DNA of 64,000 nt, from NCBI RefSeq assembly GCF_947036865.1, contig NZ_CAMQSF010000003.1:176649-240648 (forward strand), given 5' to 3'. The notes under the pieces were generated by a model. The model was given only the letters and a program-made list of their open reading frames with translations. It was not told the DNA's origin and did not search any database. The position numbers were made by a program, and so were the translations under genes. Positions 17,103 to 28,807 of this stretch are shown here, piece after piece. Each line of letters opens with the position of its first letter. Position 1 is the first letter of the stretch. Origin of the DNA: an uncultured Caulobacter sp. Lineage in GTDB: Bacteria > Pseudomonadota > Alphaproteobacteria > Caulobacterales > Caulobacteraceae.

Positions 17103-17999
17103 GTGTCGGCTTCGGGTTATTTTCAGCACACGGTCGCTGGACCGGTGATCTTCGCGGGGATCGGCCTGCACACGGGCGCGCACGTGCGCGTCGCGGTGCG
17201 TCCGGCGGCCCCCGATGCGGGGATCATCTTCGTGCGGACCGATGTCGGCGACCGCGACAACCGGATCCCCGTCTCGCCGGACGCGGTCTGCCAGACCCAG
17301 CTGGGCACGGTGATCAATAACGCCGACGACGTTCGCGTCTCGACCATCGAGCACCTGATGGCCGCGCTGGCCGCGCTGTCGATCGACAACTGCGTCGTCG
17401 AGCTGGACGGCCCCGAGGTGCCGATCATGGACGGCTCGTCCGAGCCCTTCGTCCAGATCCTGGACCGCGCCGGCCGTCGCCGTCAGGAGGCCGTCCGCCA
17501 GTACATCGAGATCCTGTCGCCGATCACGGTGGAGGAGGGCGACAAGCGCGCCAGCCTGCTGCCCGCCGACCGCTTCGAGGTCGCCTTCGAGATCGCCTTC
17601 GACAGCAAGGCCATCGGCCGCCAGGCCGTGGACTTGGTCGTCGACGAAGACACGTTCCGCGCCGAGCTTTCCGATTGCCGCACCTTCGGCTTCGTCCGGG
17701 ACGTCGAGGCCCTGCGGACGATCGGCCTGGCGCGCGGCGGCTCGATGGAAAACGCGGTGGTCATCGACGGCGACCGCGTGCTGAACCCGGAAGGCCTGCG
17801 CCGTCCGGACGAATTCGTTCGCCACAAGGCGCTCGACGCCGTCGGCGATCTTTATGTGCTGGGCAAGCCGATGATCGGCCGCTTCGAAGGCGTTCTGGCC
17901 GGGCACGGCCTCAATAACGCCGTGGTTCGGGCGTTGCTGGCCCAGCCGCGCGCCTGGCGCCTGCGCGCCCTCGCGCCGGAGCTGGCGCGGGCGGTCTAG
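17103..17999 (+). CDS. lpxC: UDP-3-O-acyl-N-acetylglucosamine deacetylase (298 aa)
   Basis: LpxC is the zinc-dependent deacetylase that commits the cell to lipid A synthesis. The N-terminal 'HTVAGPVIFAGIGLHTGAHV' is the family start. The zinc ligands are His in STIEHLMAAL (about residue 84), and His241 and Asp245 in RHKALDAVGDL. The catalytic His is in GHGLNNAVVRAL (about 268). The GTG at 17103 is the only start giving this N-terminus. The gene begins the lpxC-bamD-recN-ligA neighbourhood, about 285 bases from the divergent S9 peptidase. Confidence 0.97.
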   Translation: MSASGYFQHTVAGPVIFAGIGLHTGAHVRVAVRPAAPDAGIIFVRTDVGDRDNRIPVSPDAVCQTQLGTVINNADDVRVSTIEHLMAALAALSIDNCVVELDGPEVPIMDGSSEPFVQILDRAGRRRQEAVRQYIEILSPITVEEGDKRASLLPADRFEVAFEIAFDSKAIGRQAVDLVVDEDTFRAELSDCRTFGFVRDVEALRTIGLARGGSMENAVVIDGDRVLNPEGLRRPDEFVRHKALDAVGDLYVLGKPMIGRFEGVLAGHGLNNAVVRALLAQPRAWRLRALAPELARAV

Positions 18000-18099
18000 A
18001 GAGCGTCTCCGGGAGTCGGGGCTCGGCGTTCGCATTTGCGCCTTCGACGGCGTGGTGTAGAAGCCTTGCACGGCGCAGGGGCGCGCGTTTGGTTCGAGG

Positions 18100-19032
18100 G
18101 TGAGAGACTCCGTGCTTCGTAATTTTTCGGGACGTTCGGCCGTCACCATCGCCGCCGTGCTGGTCGCCGTGACCGTGAGCGGCTGCGCCGGCAAGTCCAA
18201 GAAGCCGAGTCTGGCCTACGAAGAGCGCCCGGTCGAACTGCTGTATTCCACGGGCGCCGATCGTCTGGACCGCGGCAACTGGAACGAGGCCGTCGACTAT
18301 TTCCGCGAGGTCGAGCGTCAGCACCCCTATTCGGAATGGTCGCGTCGCTCGATCCTGATGACCGGCTACGCCCACTACATGGGCAACAACTACACCGACG
18401 CGATCGGTGACGCCGACCGGTTCATCTCGCTGTATCCCGGCAATCCCTCCGCGCGGTATGCCTTCTATCTGAAGGCCATCTGCTATTTCGAGCAGATCGT
18501 CGACGTGAACCGCGACCAGGCCTCGACCGAGCAGGCCCTGGCGGCGCTGCGCGACGTGGTCCAGCGTTACCCGAACACCGAATACGCGACCGACGCGCGC
18601 CTGAAGATCGACATGGTCAACGACCAACTGGCCGGCAAGGAAATGGCCATCGGTCGCTACTATCTGAAGAACGGCCAGACCCTAGCCGCCATCGGCCGCT
18701 TCAAGACGGTGATCGAGAAGCACCAGACCACTTCGCACACGCCCGAGGCGCTCTATCGCTTGGTCGAGGCCTATCTGACCCTCGGCCTGATGGACGAGGC
18801 CAAGCGTAACGGCGCGGTGCTGGGCTACAACTTCCCCGGCGACCGCTGGTACGCCGACGCCTACAAGCTCTTGACCGACAACGGCCTGCGGCCCGCCGTC
18901 GAGCCGCTGAAGGCCGGCGCCAAGCGCAACATGCTCGAGCGCATCCTGTCCAAGGACAAGTCGGCGACCCTGGCCCCTCCCGGCGAGAAGAAGTCCAAAA
19001 AGGGCGGCGTCGCGGGCATTCTCGGCATGTAG
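18100..19032 (+). CDS. bamD: Outer-membrane assembly lipoprotein BamD (310 aa)
   Basis: Lipoprotein of the BAM complex that inserts beta-barrel proteins into the outer membrane. The N-terminal hydrophobic segment ends in a lipobox, VTVSGC (acylated Cys near residue 28). TPR-type repeats follow: LLYSTGADRLDRGNWNEAVD, 'YFREVERQHPYSEWS', 'ALRDVVQRYPNTEYA' and 'ALYRLVEAYLTLGLMDEA'. It ends in a basic Gly/Lys tail. Two GTG starts are possible, 18100 and 18112; the latter has GGTGAG just upstream and gives a more usual signal peptide. Confidence 0.94.
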   Translation: MRDSVLRNFSGRSAVTIAAVLVAVTVSGCAGKSKKPSLAYEERPVELLYSTGADRLDRGNWNEAVDYFREVERQHPYSEWSRRSILMTGYAHYMGNNYTDAIGDADRFISLYPGNPSARYAFYLKAICYFEQIVDVNRDQASTEQALAALRDVVQRYPNTEYATDARLKIDMVNDQLAGKEMAIGRYYLKNGQTLAAIGRFKTVIEKHQTTSHTPEALYRLVEAYLTLGLMDEAKRNGAVLGYNFPGDRWYADAYKLLTDNGLRPAVEPLKAGAKRNMLERILSKDKSATLAPPGEKKSKKGGVAGILGM

Positions 19033-19113
19033 ATCGGCGACGGGGTCGTGGCGATCCCGTTTCGTTCCGCCTTTTGACTTTGAAAAAGCGCGATTCCCGG
19101 CGATCTTCGTCCC

Positions 19114-20811
19114 ATGCTGATCGGCCTTTCCATCCGTGACGTCGTGCTCATCGAGAGCCTGGACCTCGCCATTGGCGAGGGTCTGACGGCGCTGACCGGC
19201 GAGACCGGCGCGGGCAAGTCGATCATTCTGGACGCCCTGGGCCTGGCGACGGGCGCGCGCGCCGACGCGGGTCTCGTGCGGCGCGGGGCCGCCGGACAGG
19301 CGTCGGCCACCGCCATCTTCGCTCTGCCGGCCGACCATCCGGCCTTCGCCTATCTGGACGAGAAGGGCCTGGCCTACGCCCGCGACGAGGACCTGGTGCT
19401 GCGCCGCCAGCTGTCGGCCGACGGCCGCTCCAGGGCCTTCGTCAACGACCAGGCCACCAGCGTCGGCGTGCTCAAGGACTTGGGCGCGCTTTTGCTGGAG
19501 GTCCATGGCCAGCACGAGACCGTCGGCCTGCTGGATCCCAAGACCCACCGGGGGCTGCTGGACACGTTCGGCGGGGTCGGCGTCGGGGCGGTGGCCTCGG
19601 CCTGGAGCGCCTGGCGCGCGGCGCGCGAGAAGGCGGAAGGCTTGCGCGACCTCGCCGGCCGGGCCGCGGCCGAGACCGAGGAACTGACCCTTCGCCTCTC
19701 CGAACTCGACCGGCTCGACCCGCGCGAGGGCGAGGAGGCGGCGCTGGCCGACGAGCGCGCGCTGCTCAGCGCGGCCGAGAAGGCCATGACCGACATCGCC
19801 GCCGCGCAGGACGCCCTGGCCGGCGACAATTTCTCGGGCCGGCTGGCCCAGGCCTATCGGGCGTTGGAGCGGGCGCGGGAGCGGGCCCTTCAGGCTGGCG
19901 CGCCGCCGGAGGGCGCGGCCATGACCCGGCTGACGGCGGCCTGCGAAGCCGTCGATCGCGCCATCGCGGAGGCGCACGAGGCCAGCGCCGCCATTGACGC
20001 GGTCGCCGAGAGCTTCGAGTTCGAGCCCGACCGCCTGGAGAAGGCCGAGGAGCGCCTCTTCGCCCTGCGCGGCATGGCCCGTAAGCTGAACGCCCTCGTC
20101 GAGGACCTGCCGGCCAAGCGCGCCGAGTTCGCCGCGCGGCTGCAGGCGATCGAAACGTCGGAGGACGCCCTGCGCGCGGCGGAGAAAGAGGCCGCCGAGG
20201 CGCGCGAGGCCTATCTATTCGCCGCCGAGGCGCTTTCGGCCGAACGCCGCGCCGCCGGCGACGCCCTGGCCAAGGCCGTCGAGAGCGAGCTTGCCCCGTT
20301 GAAGCTGGAAAAGGCCAGGTTCCGCGTGGCGGTCGAAGCGCTCCCCGACGATCGCGCGGGCCCCACGGGCCTCGACCGCGTGGCCTTCGAGATCTCGACC
20401 AATCCCGGCGCGCCGTTCGGCCCCATGGAGGCCATCGCCTCTGGCGGCGAGCTGGCGCGTTTCGCCCTGGCGCTGAAGGCGGCCCTGGCGGCCCGTGGCG
20501 GCGGTCCGCAGCCGCTGATGATCTTCGACGAGGTGGATCAGGGGGTGGGCGGCGCCGTGGCCGACGCGGTGGGCCTGCGGCTCAAGCGCCTGGCGGCGAA
20601 CGCCCAGGTGCTGGTGGTCACCCACTCGGCGCAGGTCGCCGCGCGCGGCGACGCCCACTGGCGGATCTCCAAGTCCGGCGACGACACCGCCACCCGCACG
20701 AAGGTGGAGCCGCTCACCCCCGCTCAGCGCGAGGAGGAGATCGCCCGCATGCTGGCCGGCGCCGAGGTCACCGAGGCGGCGCGCGCGGCGGCGCGGGCGT
20801 TGATGGGCTGA
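19114..20811 (+). CDS. recN: DNA repair protein RecN (565 aa)
   Basis: SMC-like ATPase that acts in recombinational repair of double-strand breaks. The start MLIGLSIRDVVLIESLDLAI and the Walker A GETGAGKS at residues 29-36 are canonical. Long Ala/Glu-rich coiled coils follow (about 155-350), then the signature 'EAIASGGELARFALALK' and Walker B LMIFDEVDQGVGG. A D-loop/H-loop region, VLVVTHSAQVAARGD, closes the ATPase. I saw no convincing LexA box just upstream. It ends 44 bases before the convergent acyltransferase. Confidence 0.96.
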   Translation: MLIGLSIRDVVLIESLDLAIGEGLTALTGETGAGKSIILDALGLATGARADAGLVRRGAAGQASATAIFALPADHPAFAYLDEKGLAYARDEDLVLRRQLSADGRSRAFVNDQATSVGVLKDLGALLLEVHGQHETVGLLDPKTHRGLLDTFGGVGVGAVASAWSAWRAAREKAEGLRDLAGRAAAETEELTLRLSELDRLDPREGEEAALADERALLSAAEKAMTDIAAAQDALAGDNFSGRLAQAYRALERARERALQAGAPPEGAAMTRLTAACEAVDRAIAEAHEASAAIDAVAESFEFEPDRLEKAEERLFALRGMARKLNALVEDLPAKRAEFAARLQAIETSEDALRAAEKEAAEAREAYLFAAEALSAERRAAGDALAKAVESELAPLKLEKARFRVAVEALPDDRAGPTGLDRVAFEISTNPGAPFGPMEAIASGGELARFALALKAALAARGGGPQPLMIFDEVDQGVGGAVADAVGLRLKRLAANAQVLVVTHSAQVAARGDAHWRISKSGDDTATRTKVEPLTPAQREEEIARMLAGAEVTEAARAAARALMG

Positions 20812-20821
20812 ACGTTTCTCC

Positions 20822-20928
20822 GACTATCCACGCGAAGGCGTGGACACAAGCTGGATCAGACGCCATTGCCCAACCGCGCCGCGACCGGCGACGCCGCTTG
20901 GGTCCCCGCTTTCGCGGGGAAGATCGGT
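20822..20928. repeat. Paired inverted palindromes, family C, copy 2 (REPIN-like)
   Basis: The left arm is degenerate (CTATCCACGCGAAGGCGTGG ACACAAGC). The right arm (20891-20928) is intact: CGCCGCTTGGGTCCCCGCTT TCGCGGGGAAGATCGG. The right arm lies inside the reading frame of the acyltransferase that ends at 20856, encoding its final residues. Confidence 0.75.
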
Positions 20929-22007
20929 TGTTGGTAAGACCCCTTCACCCACCGCTGCAACGGCGCGTCGACATGGCGCTCGAACAACCAGGCGACGACG
21001 ACCGTCGCCAGGATCGCCAGGGCCCATAGCGTCCAGATCGCGGCCGGGGGCAGGGCGACCTTATGCTCGACGACCCGGACGAGGCCGAACCAGACGATCG
21101 CCGTCAGGGTGTTGGTCAGGAACAGCGAGAACGAGATCCGGCCCGCCGCGCCGGCCCAGCGCCAGGCCTTGGGCGGCGACGCGCCCGCCGCGTGGATCAG
21201 GAACGCCAGCAGGGCGAGGCTTAGATAGTCGAAATTCCCGAGGGCCTGGATGGCGACCACCAGAGCCAGCGTGGCGACGGCCAGCGGCACGGCTTGCCGG
21301 CGGGTCAGGTCCGTGATTGGCGCGCGGGCGACGAGCAGGCCGACCAGGAACAGCGGGACGCCTCGGATCAGGCCGTCGCGCAGCGGCAACTGATAGCCGT
21401 GCGCGCCGAACGCCAGGAGCGCGCCATAGTCGAACGCGACATACAGCCCCGCGCCGAACGCCAGGGCCAGCCAAGGCTGGCGGCTCGCGCCGATCCGCCG
21501 CCAGACGACCGGGAAAAGCGCGTAGGCGACGACCAGGGCCGACAGCGTCCAGGTCGGCATATTCCAGCCCGAGGTTCCGGGCGCGAACCACGCCTGGACC
21601 AGGAAGATCTGGGCCGGCAGCTGGCTCCACTGGAACCATTGCGGGTTCTGCGGCGCGAGCCCGACGGCGCTGGTCAGCAGGAAGAAGACCACGAACAGGG
21701 CCAGCATCACCAGGTGCGGCGGCCAGATCCGCTGGACGCGGCGCTTCAGGAACTCCAGCGTGTCGATCTTGCCGCTCAGCACGCGCGGGCCATAGGTTCG
21801 CGCCAGCACATAGCCGGACAGCATCAGAAAGAAGTCGGTGGCCAGATAGCCGCGCCCGAACGCCGGCGACAGGCTGAACAGCGACACCGGCGCGCGCTCG
21901 GCCACGTGATAGAGCACGATGAACAGCGCCGCCAGGAAGCGCAGCGCGTCCAGCGGCCCGTCGCGCGTCAGCGCGGGCGTCTCGATGGTTGTGCCGGCTT
22001 TGGACAT
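20856..22007 (-). CDS. Acyltransferase family 3 membrane protein, OafA/YrhL type (383 aa)
   Basis: Multi-pass inner-membrane acyltransferase that usually O-acetylates exopolysaccharide, O-antigen or other envelope sugars. The first helix carries the signature 'LDALRFLAALFIVLYHVAER' with the catalytic His. The next block, TDFFLMLSGYVLARTYGPR, is equally typical, and about ten membrane helices follow. The ATG at 22007 has AAGGAG at the right distance on the minus strand. The natural end should be near QRWVKGS; the last residues (IFPAKAGTQAA...) are encoded by an intergenic palindromic repeat. Confidence 0.88.
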   Translation of the reverse strand: MSKAGTTIETPALTRDGPLDALRFLAALFIVLYHVAERAPVSLFSLSPAFGRGYLATDFFLMLSGYVLARTYGPRVLSGKIDTLEFLKRRVQRIWPPHLVMLALFVVFFLLTSAVGLAPQNPQWFQWSQLPAQIFLVQAWFAPGTSGWNMPTWTLSALVVAYALFPVVWRRIGASRQPWLALAFGAGLYVAFDYGALLAFGAHGYQLPLRDGLIRGVPLFLVGLLVARAPITDLTRRQAVPLAVATLALVVAIQALGNFDYLSLALLAFLIHAAGASPPKAWRWAGAAGRISFSLFLTNTLTAIVWFGLVRVVEHKVALPPAAIWTLWALAILATVVVAWLFERHVDAPLQRWVKGSYQQPIFPAKAGTQAASPVAARLGNGV

Positions 22008-22056
22008 GACGGGCTCCTTCGAAGCCCCCGTCGCAAGCCGCGCGCCACGTTGCTAA

Positions 22057-24441
<2,385 letters not shown>

Positions 24442-24551
24442 TCGATCTTCGAAATCTCGCCGCGATTTCGTGTCAGGACTTGTCGCGAGGGACAAGATCG
24501 GCAACCAGTGAGCCAAACGCGCATTTGAAACGCGCGCCCAGGGAGTAATTG

Positions 24552-24968
24552 ATGTTCCGCACCATGATGATCGCCGCCGCGCTCGGCGCCTTGGCGACCC
24601 CGGCCTTCGCCGCCGACGTCACCGGCCTTTGGGCCACGCCGGGCAATGGCGGCCAGGTCGAGATTTCCCGTTGCGGCAACAGCCTGTGCGGCAAGCTCGT
24701 GACGTCAGACAATATCAAGACCAATCCGGCCCTGAAGGACTTCCGCAACAAGGACGAGGCCCAGCGCGGCCGGCCGCTGAAGAACCTGCAGATGCTGTAC
24801 GACTTCACCGGCGGCCCGACCAAGTGGACCGGCGGCAAGGTCTATAACCCCGAGGACGGCGGCACCTATTCGGGCACGATCGAGATGCTCAGCGACAATG
24901 AGCTTAAGCTGAAGGGCTGCATCGTCGCGCCGCTGTGCAAGACCCAGAAGTGGACGCGCCTGAAGTAG
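24552..24968 (+). CDS. Exported DUF2147-family protein (138 aa)
   Basis: Periplasmic protein of the DUF2147 family, function unknown. It has a signal peptide (MFRTMMIAAALGALATPAFA), then 'VTGLWATPGNGGQVEISRCG' and LCGKLV, the family hallmark: a strand with two Cys. 'GGKVYNPEDGGTYSGTIEM' and 'LKLKGCIVAPLCKTQKWTR' give the second Cys pair. The four Cys may form disulfides. The ATG at 24552 gives a clean signal peptide, with GGGAG at 24541. Confidence 0.85.
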   Translation: MFRTMMIAAALGALATPAFAADVTGLWATPGNGGQVEISRCGNSLCGKLVTSDNIKTNPALKDFRNKDEAQRGRPLKNLQMLYDFTGGPTKWTGGKVYNPEDGGTYSGTIEMLSDNELKLKGCIVAPLCKTQKWTRLK

Positions 24969-24975
24969 AGCGCTT

Positions 24976-25101
24976 CCTTCTCCCCTCGTGCGAGAAGGTG
25001 TCATCCGCTGGATGACGGATGAGGGGTTTCTCGGCGCGGCCCGCGCGACCCCTCACCCAGCCCGCTTCGCGGGCGTCCCTCTCCCGCGAGGGGAGAGGGT
25101 T
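24976..25101. repeat. Intergenic palindromic element, family E
   Basis: Outer arms: TTCTCCCCTCGTGCGAGAAG on the left, and CCCTCTCCCGCGAGGGGAGA then GGGTTTTTCTC on the right. Inside are TCATCCGCTGGATGACGGAT and AGCCCGCTTCGCGGGC. It fills the gap between the convergent DUF2147 gene and pepP. The right hairpin with its T-run could act as a terminator for the plus-strand gene. Confidence 0.7.
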
Positions 25102-25109
25102 TTTCTCTA

Positions 25110-26921
25110 TTAAAGCGGCGCGCACGCCCCTTCGAGCCAGGCTCGCACCTCGGGCTCCACGCGGGGTCCGATCTCGCGCAGCACGCGGGCGTGATAGGCG
25201 TCGAACTGGGCGATCTCCTCGGCGGTCAGCAGGGCCTTGTCGATCAGGCGGCGGTCGATCGGGGCCAGGGTCAGGGCCTCGAAGCGGTGCATCGGGCGCT
25301 CGCCGCCGGGCACGGGCTCGGCGGGCATGACGATCTCCAGGTTCTCGATCCGGATGCCGTATTCGCCGTCCTTGTAGTAGCCGGGCTCGTTCGAGACGAT
25401 CATGCCCGGCTGCAGGGCGATCGTGTTCGGCGCTTTCGAGATCCGCTGCGGACCCTCGTGGACGCCGAGATAGACGCCGACGCCGTGGCCGGTGCCGTGG
25501 TCGTAGTCCAAACCGTGCGCCCAAAGGGCCGCGCGGGCGAAGGCGTCGATCGCCGAGCCCGTGGTCCCCGCCGGAAAGCGCAGGCGGGCGATGGCCAGAT
25601 GGCCCTTCAGCACCAGGGTGTTGCGCTGGATCATCTCGGCCGTGGGTTCGCCGATCGCCACGGTGCGCGTGACGTCGGTGGTGCCGTCCAGATACTGACC
25701 GCCGCTATCGACCAGCAGCAGGGAGCCCGGCTTGGCGCGCTCGTTGGAGCGTTCGGTCGGGCGATAGTGGGGCAGGGCGCCATGGCCGTTGGCCGCGCCG
25801 ATGGTGTCGAAGCTGAGGTCCTTCAGAACGCCCGTGGCCTCGCGGAAGGCCTCCAGCTTGGCGACGGCTTCCTTCTCGTCGGGCGGATTGACCTGACCCT
25901 CGGTGGCCAGCCAGTGCAAGAAGCGGGTCAGGGCGGCGCCGTCGCGGCGGTGGGCCTCGCGCGTTCCGTCCAGTTCGACGGCGTTCTTGCACGCGCGCGG
26001 CAGGGCGCAGGGGTCCATGGCCGGGACGACCTTGGCTCCGGCGGCCGCCAGGGTGTCGAAATACCAGGCCGAGGACTGGGCCGGATCGACGAGGACGGCC
26101 TTGTCGGAGAGATCGCCCAGCGCCTCGGGTAGCCGGTCCGGCGTCTCCAGAGACACCTGATTGCCCAGCCAGGCGGGCAGGTCGGGCGTGACCTTGGCCG
26201 GCTCCAGGAACAGGCGAGCCGTGCCGTCGGCGTTCAGGATGGCCTGGGCCAGCGGCAGCGGCGAGCGGATCACGTCGCCGCCGCGCACATTGAACAGCCA
26301 GGCGATCGAGGCGGGCGCGGTGATCACCGCCGCCTCGGCGCCCAGGGCGGCGATCGCGGCGCCGACGCGGGCGCGCTTGGCGCCGGAGTCCTCGCCGGCG
26401 TAGTCGAGAGGCTGCGGAACCACCGGGGCCATGGGCTGAGCCGGACGCGCCTGCCCCCAGGCCTGATCGACGGGATTGACGGCCACGGCCTTCAGCGTCG
26501 CGCCCGCGCGGTGGGCGGCGGCCTTGAGGCCCTCCAGAGCGGCGGGGCTATGCAGGCGCGCGTCGTAGCCGATCACAGCGCCCTTCGGGGCGGTCTCCAG
26601 ATAGGCGGGAACCCCGCCCTCGACGAGGTCGCGGATCTCGAACACGCCCTGATCGACCTGCTCGCGGACCTGAAGGGTGTAGCGGCCGTCGACGAAGACG
26701 GCGGCGCGGTCCTTCAGGATCACCCCGGCCCCGGCCGAGCCGGTGAAGCCGCTGGCCCAGGCCAGGCGGTCATTGGCGGCGGGCAGGTATTCGTTCTGGT
26801 GCTCGTCCTCGTGCGGCACGAGGAAGCCGTCCAGTCCCTGCGCCGCCATGGCCTGGCGGATCAGCGGAACGTGCTTGGGGCCGAAGGAGGGATCGGTGGA
26901 TTCGTCGAAGGTCTGGCGCAT
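25110..26921 (-). CDS. pepP: M24 family aminopeptidase P / Xaa-Pro aminopeptidase (603 aa)
   Basis: Cytoplasmic metallopeptidase that removes N-terminal residues before proline. It has the three-domain architecture of long aminopeptidase P (APP1-like): two creatinase-like N-terminal domains ('RQAMAAQGLDGFLVPHEDEH' at the start) and a pita-bread C-terminal domain. Metal ligands lie in LLVDSGGQYLDGTTDVTRT (two Asp), HGTGHGVGVYLGVHEGPQ (His) and NEPGYYKDGEYGIRIEN (two Glu). Length, about 600, is normal for this subfamily. No signal peptide is visible. Confidence 0.93.
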   Translation of the reverse strand: MRQTFDESTDPSFGPKHVPLIRQAMAAQGLDGFLVPHEDEHQNEYLPAANDRLAWASGFTGSAGAGVILKDRAAVFVDGRYTLQVREQVDQGVFEIRDLVEGGVPAYLETAPKGAVIGYDARLHSPAALEGLKAAAHRAGATLKAVAVNPVDQAWGQARPAQPMAPVVPQPLDYAGEDSGAKRARVGAAIAALGAEAAVITAPASIAWLFNVRGGDVIRSPLPLAQAILNADGTARLFLEPAKVTPDLPAWLGNQVSLETPDRLPEALGDLSDKAVLVDPAQSSAWYFDTLAAAGAKVVPAMDPCALPRACKNAVELDGTREAHRRDGAALTRFLHWLATEGQVNPPDEKEAVAKLEAFREATGVLKDLSFDTIGAANGHGALPHYRPTERSNERAKPGSLLLVDSGGQYLDGTTDVTRTVAIGEPTAEMIQRNTLVLKGHLAIARLRFPAGTTGSAIDAFARAALWAHGLDYDHGTGHGVGVYLGVHEGPQRISKAPNTIALQPGMIVSNEPGYYKDGEYGIRIENLEIVMPAEPVPGGERPMHRFEALTLAPIDRRLIDKALLTAEEIAQFDAYHARVLREIGPRVEPEVRAWLEGACAPL

Positions 26922-26962
26922 GGGGAGGATTTAGGCCCCAGCGCTTTTCCTGAAAAGGCCGA

Positions 26963-27352
26963 CTATTTCCCTGCGCCCGCGAAATAGCCCGTCACCATAG
27001 AGAGTTGATCGGCGGATGCGCATTGCTCATCTGGTGGCAAGCCGAGGCAATGCTGCATATCAGACTCAAATTTTGCTCGAATGGCGGACGGGGAGAGCTT
27101 CTTGAGATCGAGCTTGAGAGTGTGGCGAGGATAGCTTTTCGCGTAGGCGTGGATGGCTGTGACGATCGCCCAGTTCATATTGCGCAGGACAAATTCATTT
27201 GAATGTCCCACGAAAGCCTCGGCGATTTCTTCAGAGAAATCCGTCAACTGCCGGACGATCATTCGGCCTCTGGGCAAACGCCGGATGCCGAATGAGACGC
27301 GGGGCGGCCAATAAGCAAGCGTCTCAGCCAGGATTTGCTTGAAATCCTTCAA
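26963..27352 (-). CDS. Uncharacterised protein of atypical composition (129 aa)
   Basis: I recognise no family. The frame opens with TTG at 27352, one base after the TAG stop of prmA, so translation would be coupled. The sequence is soluble-looking and mixed-charge (MKDFKQILAETLAYWPPRVS; 'EIAEAFVGHSNEFVLRNMNW'; 'LPPDEQCASADQLSMVTGYF'), with no membrane segment. Its DNA is visibly richer in A/T than its neighbours and uses codons rare in this window, suggesting recent arrival or relaxed selection. An internal ATG gives a shorter alternative. That it is a gene at all is likely but not certain. Confidence 0.55.
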   Translation of the reverse strand: MKDFKQILAETLAYWPPRVSFGIRRLPRGRMIVRQLTDFSEEIAEAFVGHSNEFVLRNMNWAIVTAIHAYAKSYPRHTLKLDLKKLSPSAIRAKFESDMQHCLGLPPDEQCASADQLSMVTGYFAGAGK

Positions 27353-27353
27353 T

Positions 27354-28220
27354 CTACGGTCTCACCAGCACCAGCGTCGCCCAGGCGTCGCGGTGGATGC
27401 GGCTCTTGACCTTGAAGCCGCGCGACAGATAGGCGGCCTTGACCATCCGCTCCTGGGTGCGCAGCAGGCCTGACAGGATCACCGTGCCGCCGGGGACCAG
27501 GGCGCGCTTGATGTCCTGGGCCAGGCTGATCAGCGGGCGGGCCAGGATGTTGGCGAACACGAGATCGTACGGCGCGTTCTGGGCCACTAGCTTGTTCGAC
27601 AGGCCCGAGGCGTGGACGAAGCGCGCGTTGGCCTTGTTGACCTTGGCGTTCTCCTTGGAGATCCGCACGCTGGGCTTGTCGATGTCGGTGCCGACCGCCA
27701 GCTTCGTGCCCGTGCGCGCGGCGGCGATGGCCAGGAGGCCGGTGCCGGCGCCGACGTCGAGCACCTTGTTGAACTTGCGGGCCTTGATCAGCCGGTCATA
27801 GGCCTGCAGGCAGCCGACCGTGGTGCCATGGTGGCCCGTGCCGAAGGCCGCGCCGGCCTCGATGCGCAGGTTGACGGTGCTGGCCGGCGTGCGACCCCGG
27901 TCGTGCATGCCGTAGACGAAGAAGCGGCCGGCCCGCACCGGCGGCAGGCCCGACAGCGCCATGGCCAGCCAGTCGGCGTCGGCCAGGGTGTCGCGGGTGA
28001 CCTTCAGATCGTACTCGGCCAGCAGGGCCATCAGGCCCTCGTCCTCCTCCTCGGTCGTCGGGAAGGCGTCTATGCGCCAGACGCCCCGATCCTCGTCCTC
28101 TTCCAGGATCGAGTAGGTCGCGCCTTCCAGGCCGGGGTGGTTGTCGATGGCGTCGGCGGCGGTCTCGGCTTCGGCGCGCGCGCCGCGGGCGACGATCTGC
28201 TGGGGCGTGTAGTCGGTCAT
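27354..28220 (-). CDS. prmA: Ribosomal protein L11 methyltransferase (288 aa)
   Basis: SAM-dependent trimethylase of ribosomal protein L11. The substrate-recognition domain comes first ([20 protein letters not shown]), then a methyltransferase domain with '[20 protein letters not shown]', the SAM loop [18 protein letters not shown] (about residues 160-177) and the catalytic-pocket motif [16 protein letters not shown]. The ATG at 28220 is preferred over one six codons upstream because it matches the usual family start. Length is normal for alphaproteobacteria. Confidence 0.92.
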   Translation of the reverse strand: MTDYTPQQIVARGARAEAETAADAIDNHPGLEGATYSILEEDEDRGVWRIDAFPTTEEEDEGLMALLAEYDLKVTRDTLADADWLAMALSGLPPVRAGRFFVYGMHDRGRTPASTVNLRIEAGAAFGTGHHGTTVGCLQAYDRLIKARKFNKVLDVGAGTGLLAIAAARTGTKLAVGTDIDKPSVRISKENAKVNKANARFVHASGLSNKLVAQNAPYDLVFANILARPLISLAQDIKRALVPGGTVILSGLLRTQERMVKAAYLSRGFKVKSRIHRDAWATLVLVRP

Positions 28221-28257
28221 GGCGCCTGTTAGCGCCAAAGACGGCGAAAAGCGAGCC

Positions 28258-28755
28258 TCAGCGCGTGGTCATGCCGGTGGCGGCGGCGTCGGCCAAGACC
28301 GTCGGGGCAGGCTGGGTAGCGCGGTCCTCGGGCAGGGACACGTCGGTGATGTCGCCGCGCGCCGACGCCCAATGCGGGGCGTCCGGGTTCGGCGGCGGGG
28401 TGGCGGGGCCGTGCTCGCCGGCGACATAGGCCGGAATCTCCGGCATGGGCGGCGGCTCGTAGGTCGGCTCGTATGACGCCATCTGGATCGGCGGCGCCTG
28501 CGCTTGCCGCGCGAAGTCCGTGCCGACCACATAGTCGGGAATCTTGCCGGCGGGCCAGGAGATCGGTTCCACCGTCTCGGCCTCGGCATAGCGCGCCGGC
28601 TCCATCTCCGGCGTGTAGGGCCCGTCCAGTGGACCGGTCTGCAAGGCGAGACCCGCCAGGGCGCCGACGATGGCGCAGACGGGCGCGCCGTAGGCGACGG
28701 GCCGGGTGGCGGCGAAGGCCCTCAGGCGATCGAGGATGGGATCCAGGCGTTCCAT
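28258..28755 (-). CDS. Single-pass membrane protein with Pro-rich tail (165 aa)
   Basis: No recognised family. A membrane helix lies at about residues 20-40 ([20 protein letters not shown]), and the rest is a Pro/Glu/Ala-rich, low-complexity tail ([20 protein letters not shown]). A start at 28770 is also open; [11 protein letters not shown] at 28755 gives a more natural N-terminus. It is about 37 bases upstream of prmA on the same strand, so co-transcription is possible. Weakly supported beyond its length and codon pattern. Confidence 0.55.
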   Translation of the reverse strand: MERLDPILDRLRAFAATRPVAYGAPVCAIVGALAGLALQTGPLDGPYTPEMEPARYAEAETVEPISWPAGKIPDYVVGTDFARQAQAPPIQMASYEPTYEPPPMPEIPAYVAGEHGPATPPPNPDAPHWASARGDITDVSLPEDRATQPAPTVLADAAATGMTTR

Positions 28756-28807
28756 GTCGCTACAGCGCATGAAACGACACTTGGTTCGACGCGGGCCCCC
28801 GCCGGGC

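Noticed and set aside
19033..19113. LexA box before recN
   Set aside because: The best match (GTTC-N7-TGAC at about 19065) has two mismatches in the second half-site, which is not enough in a GC-rich genome.
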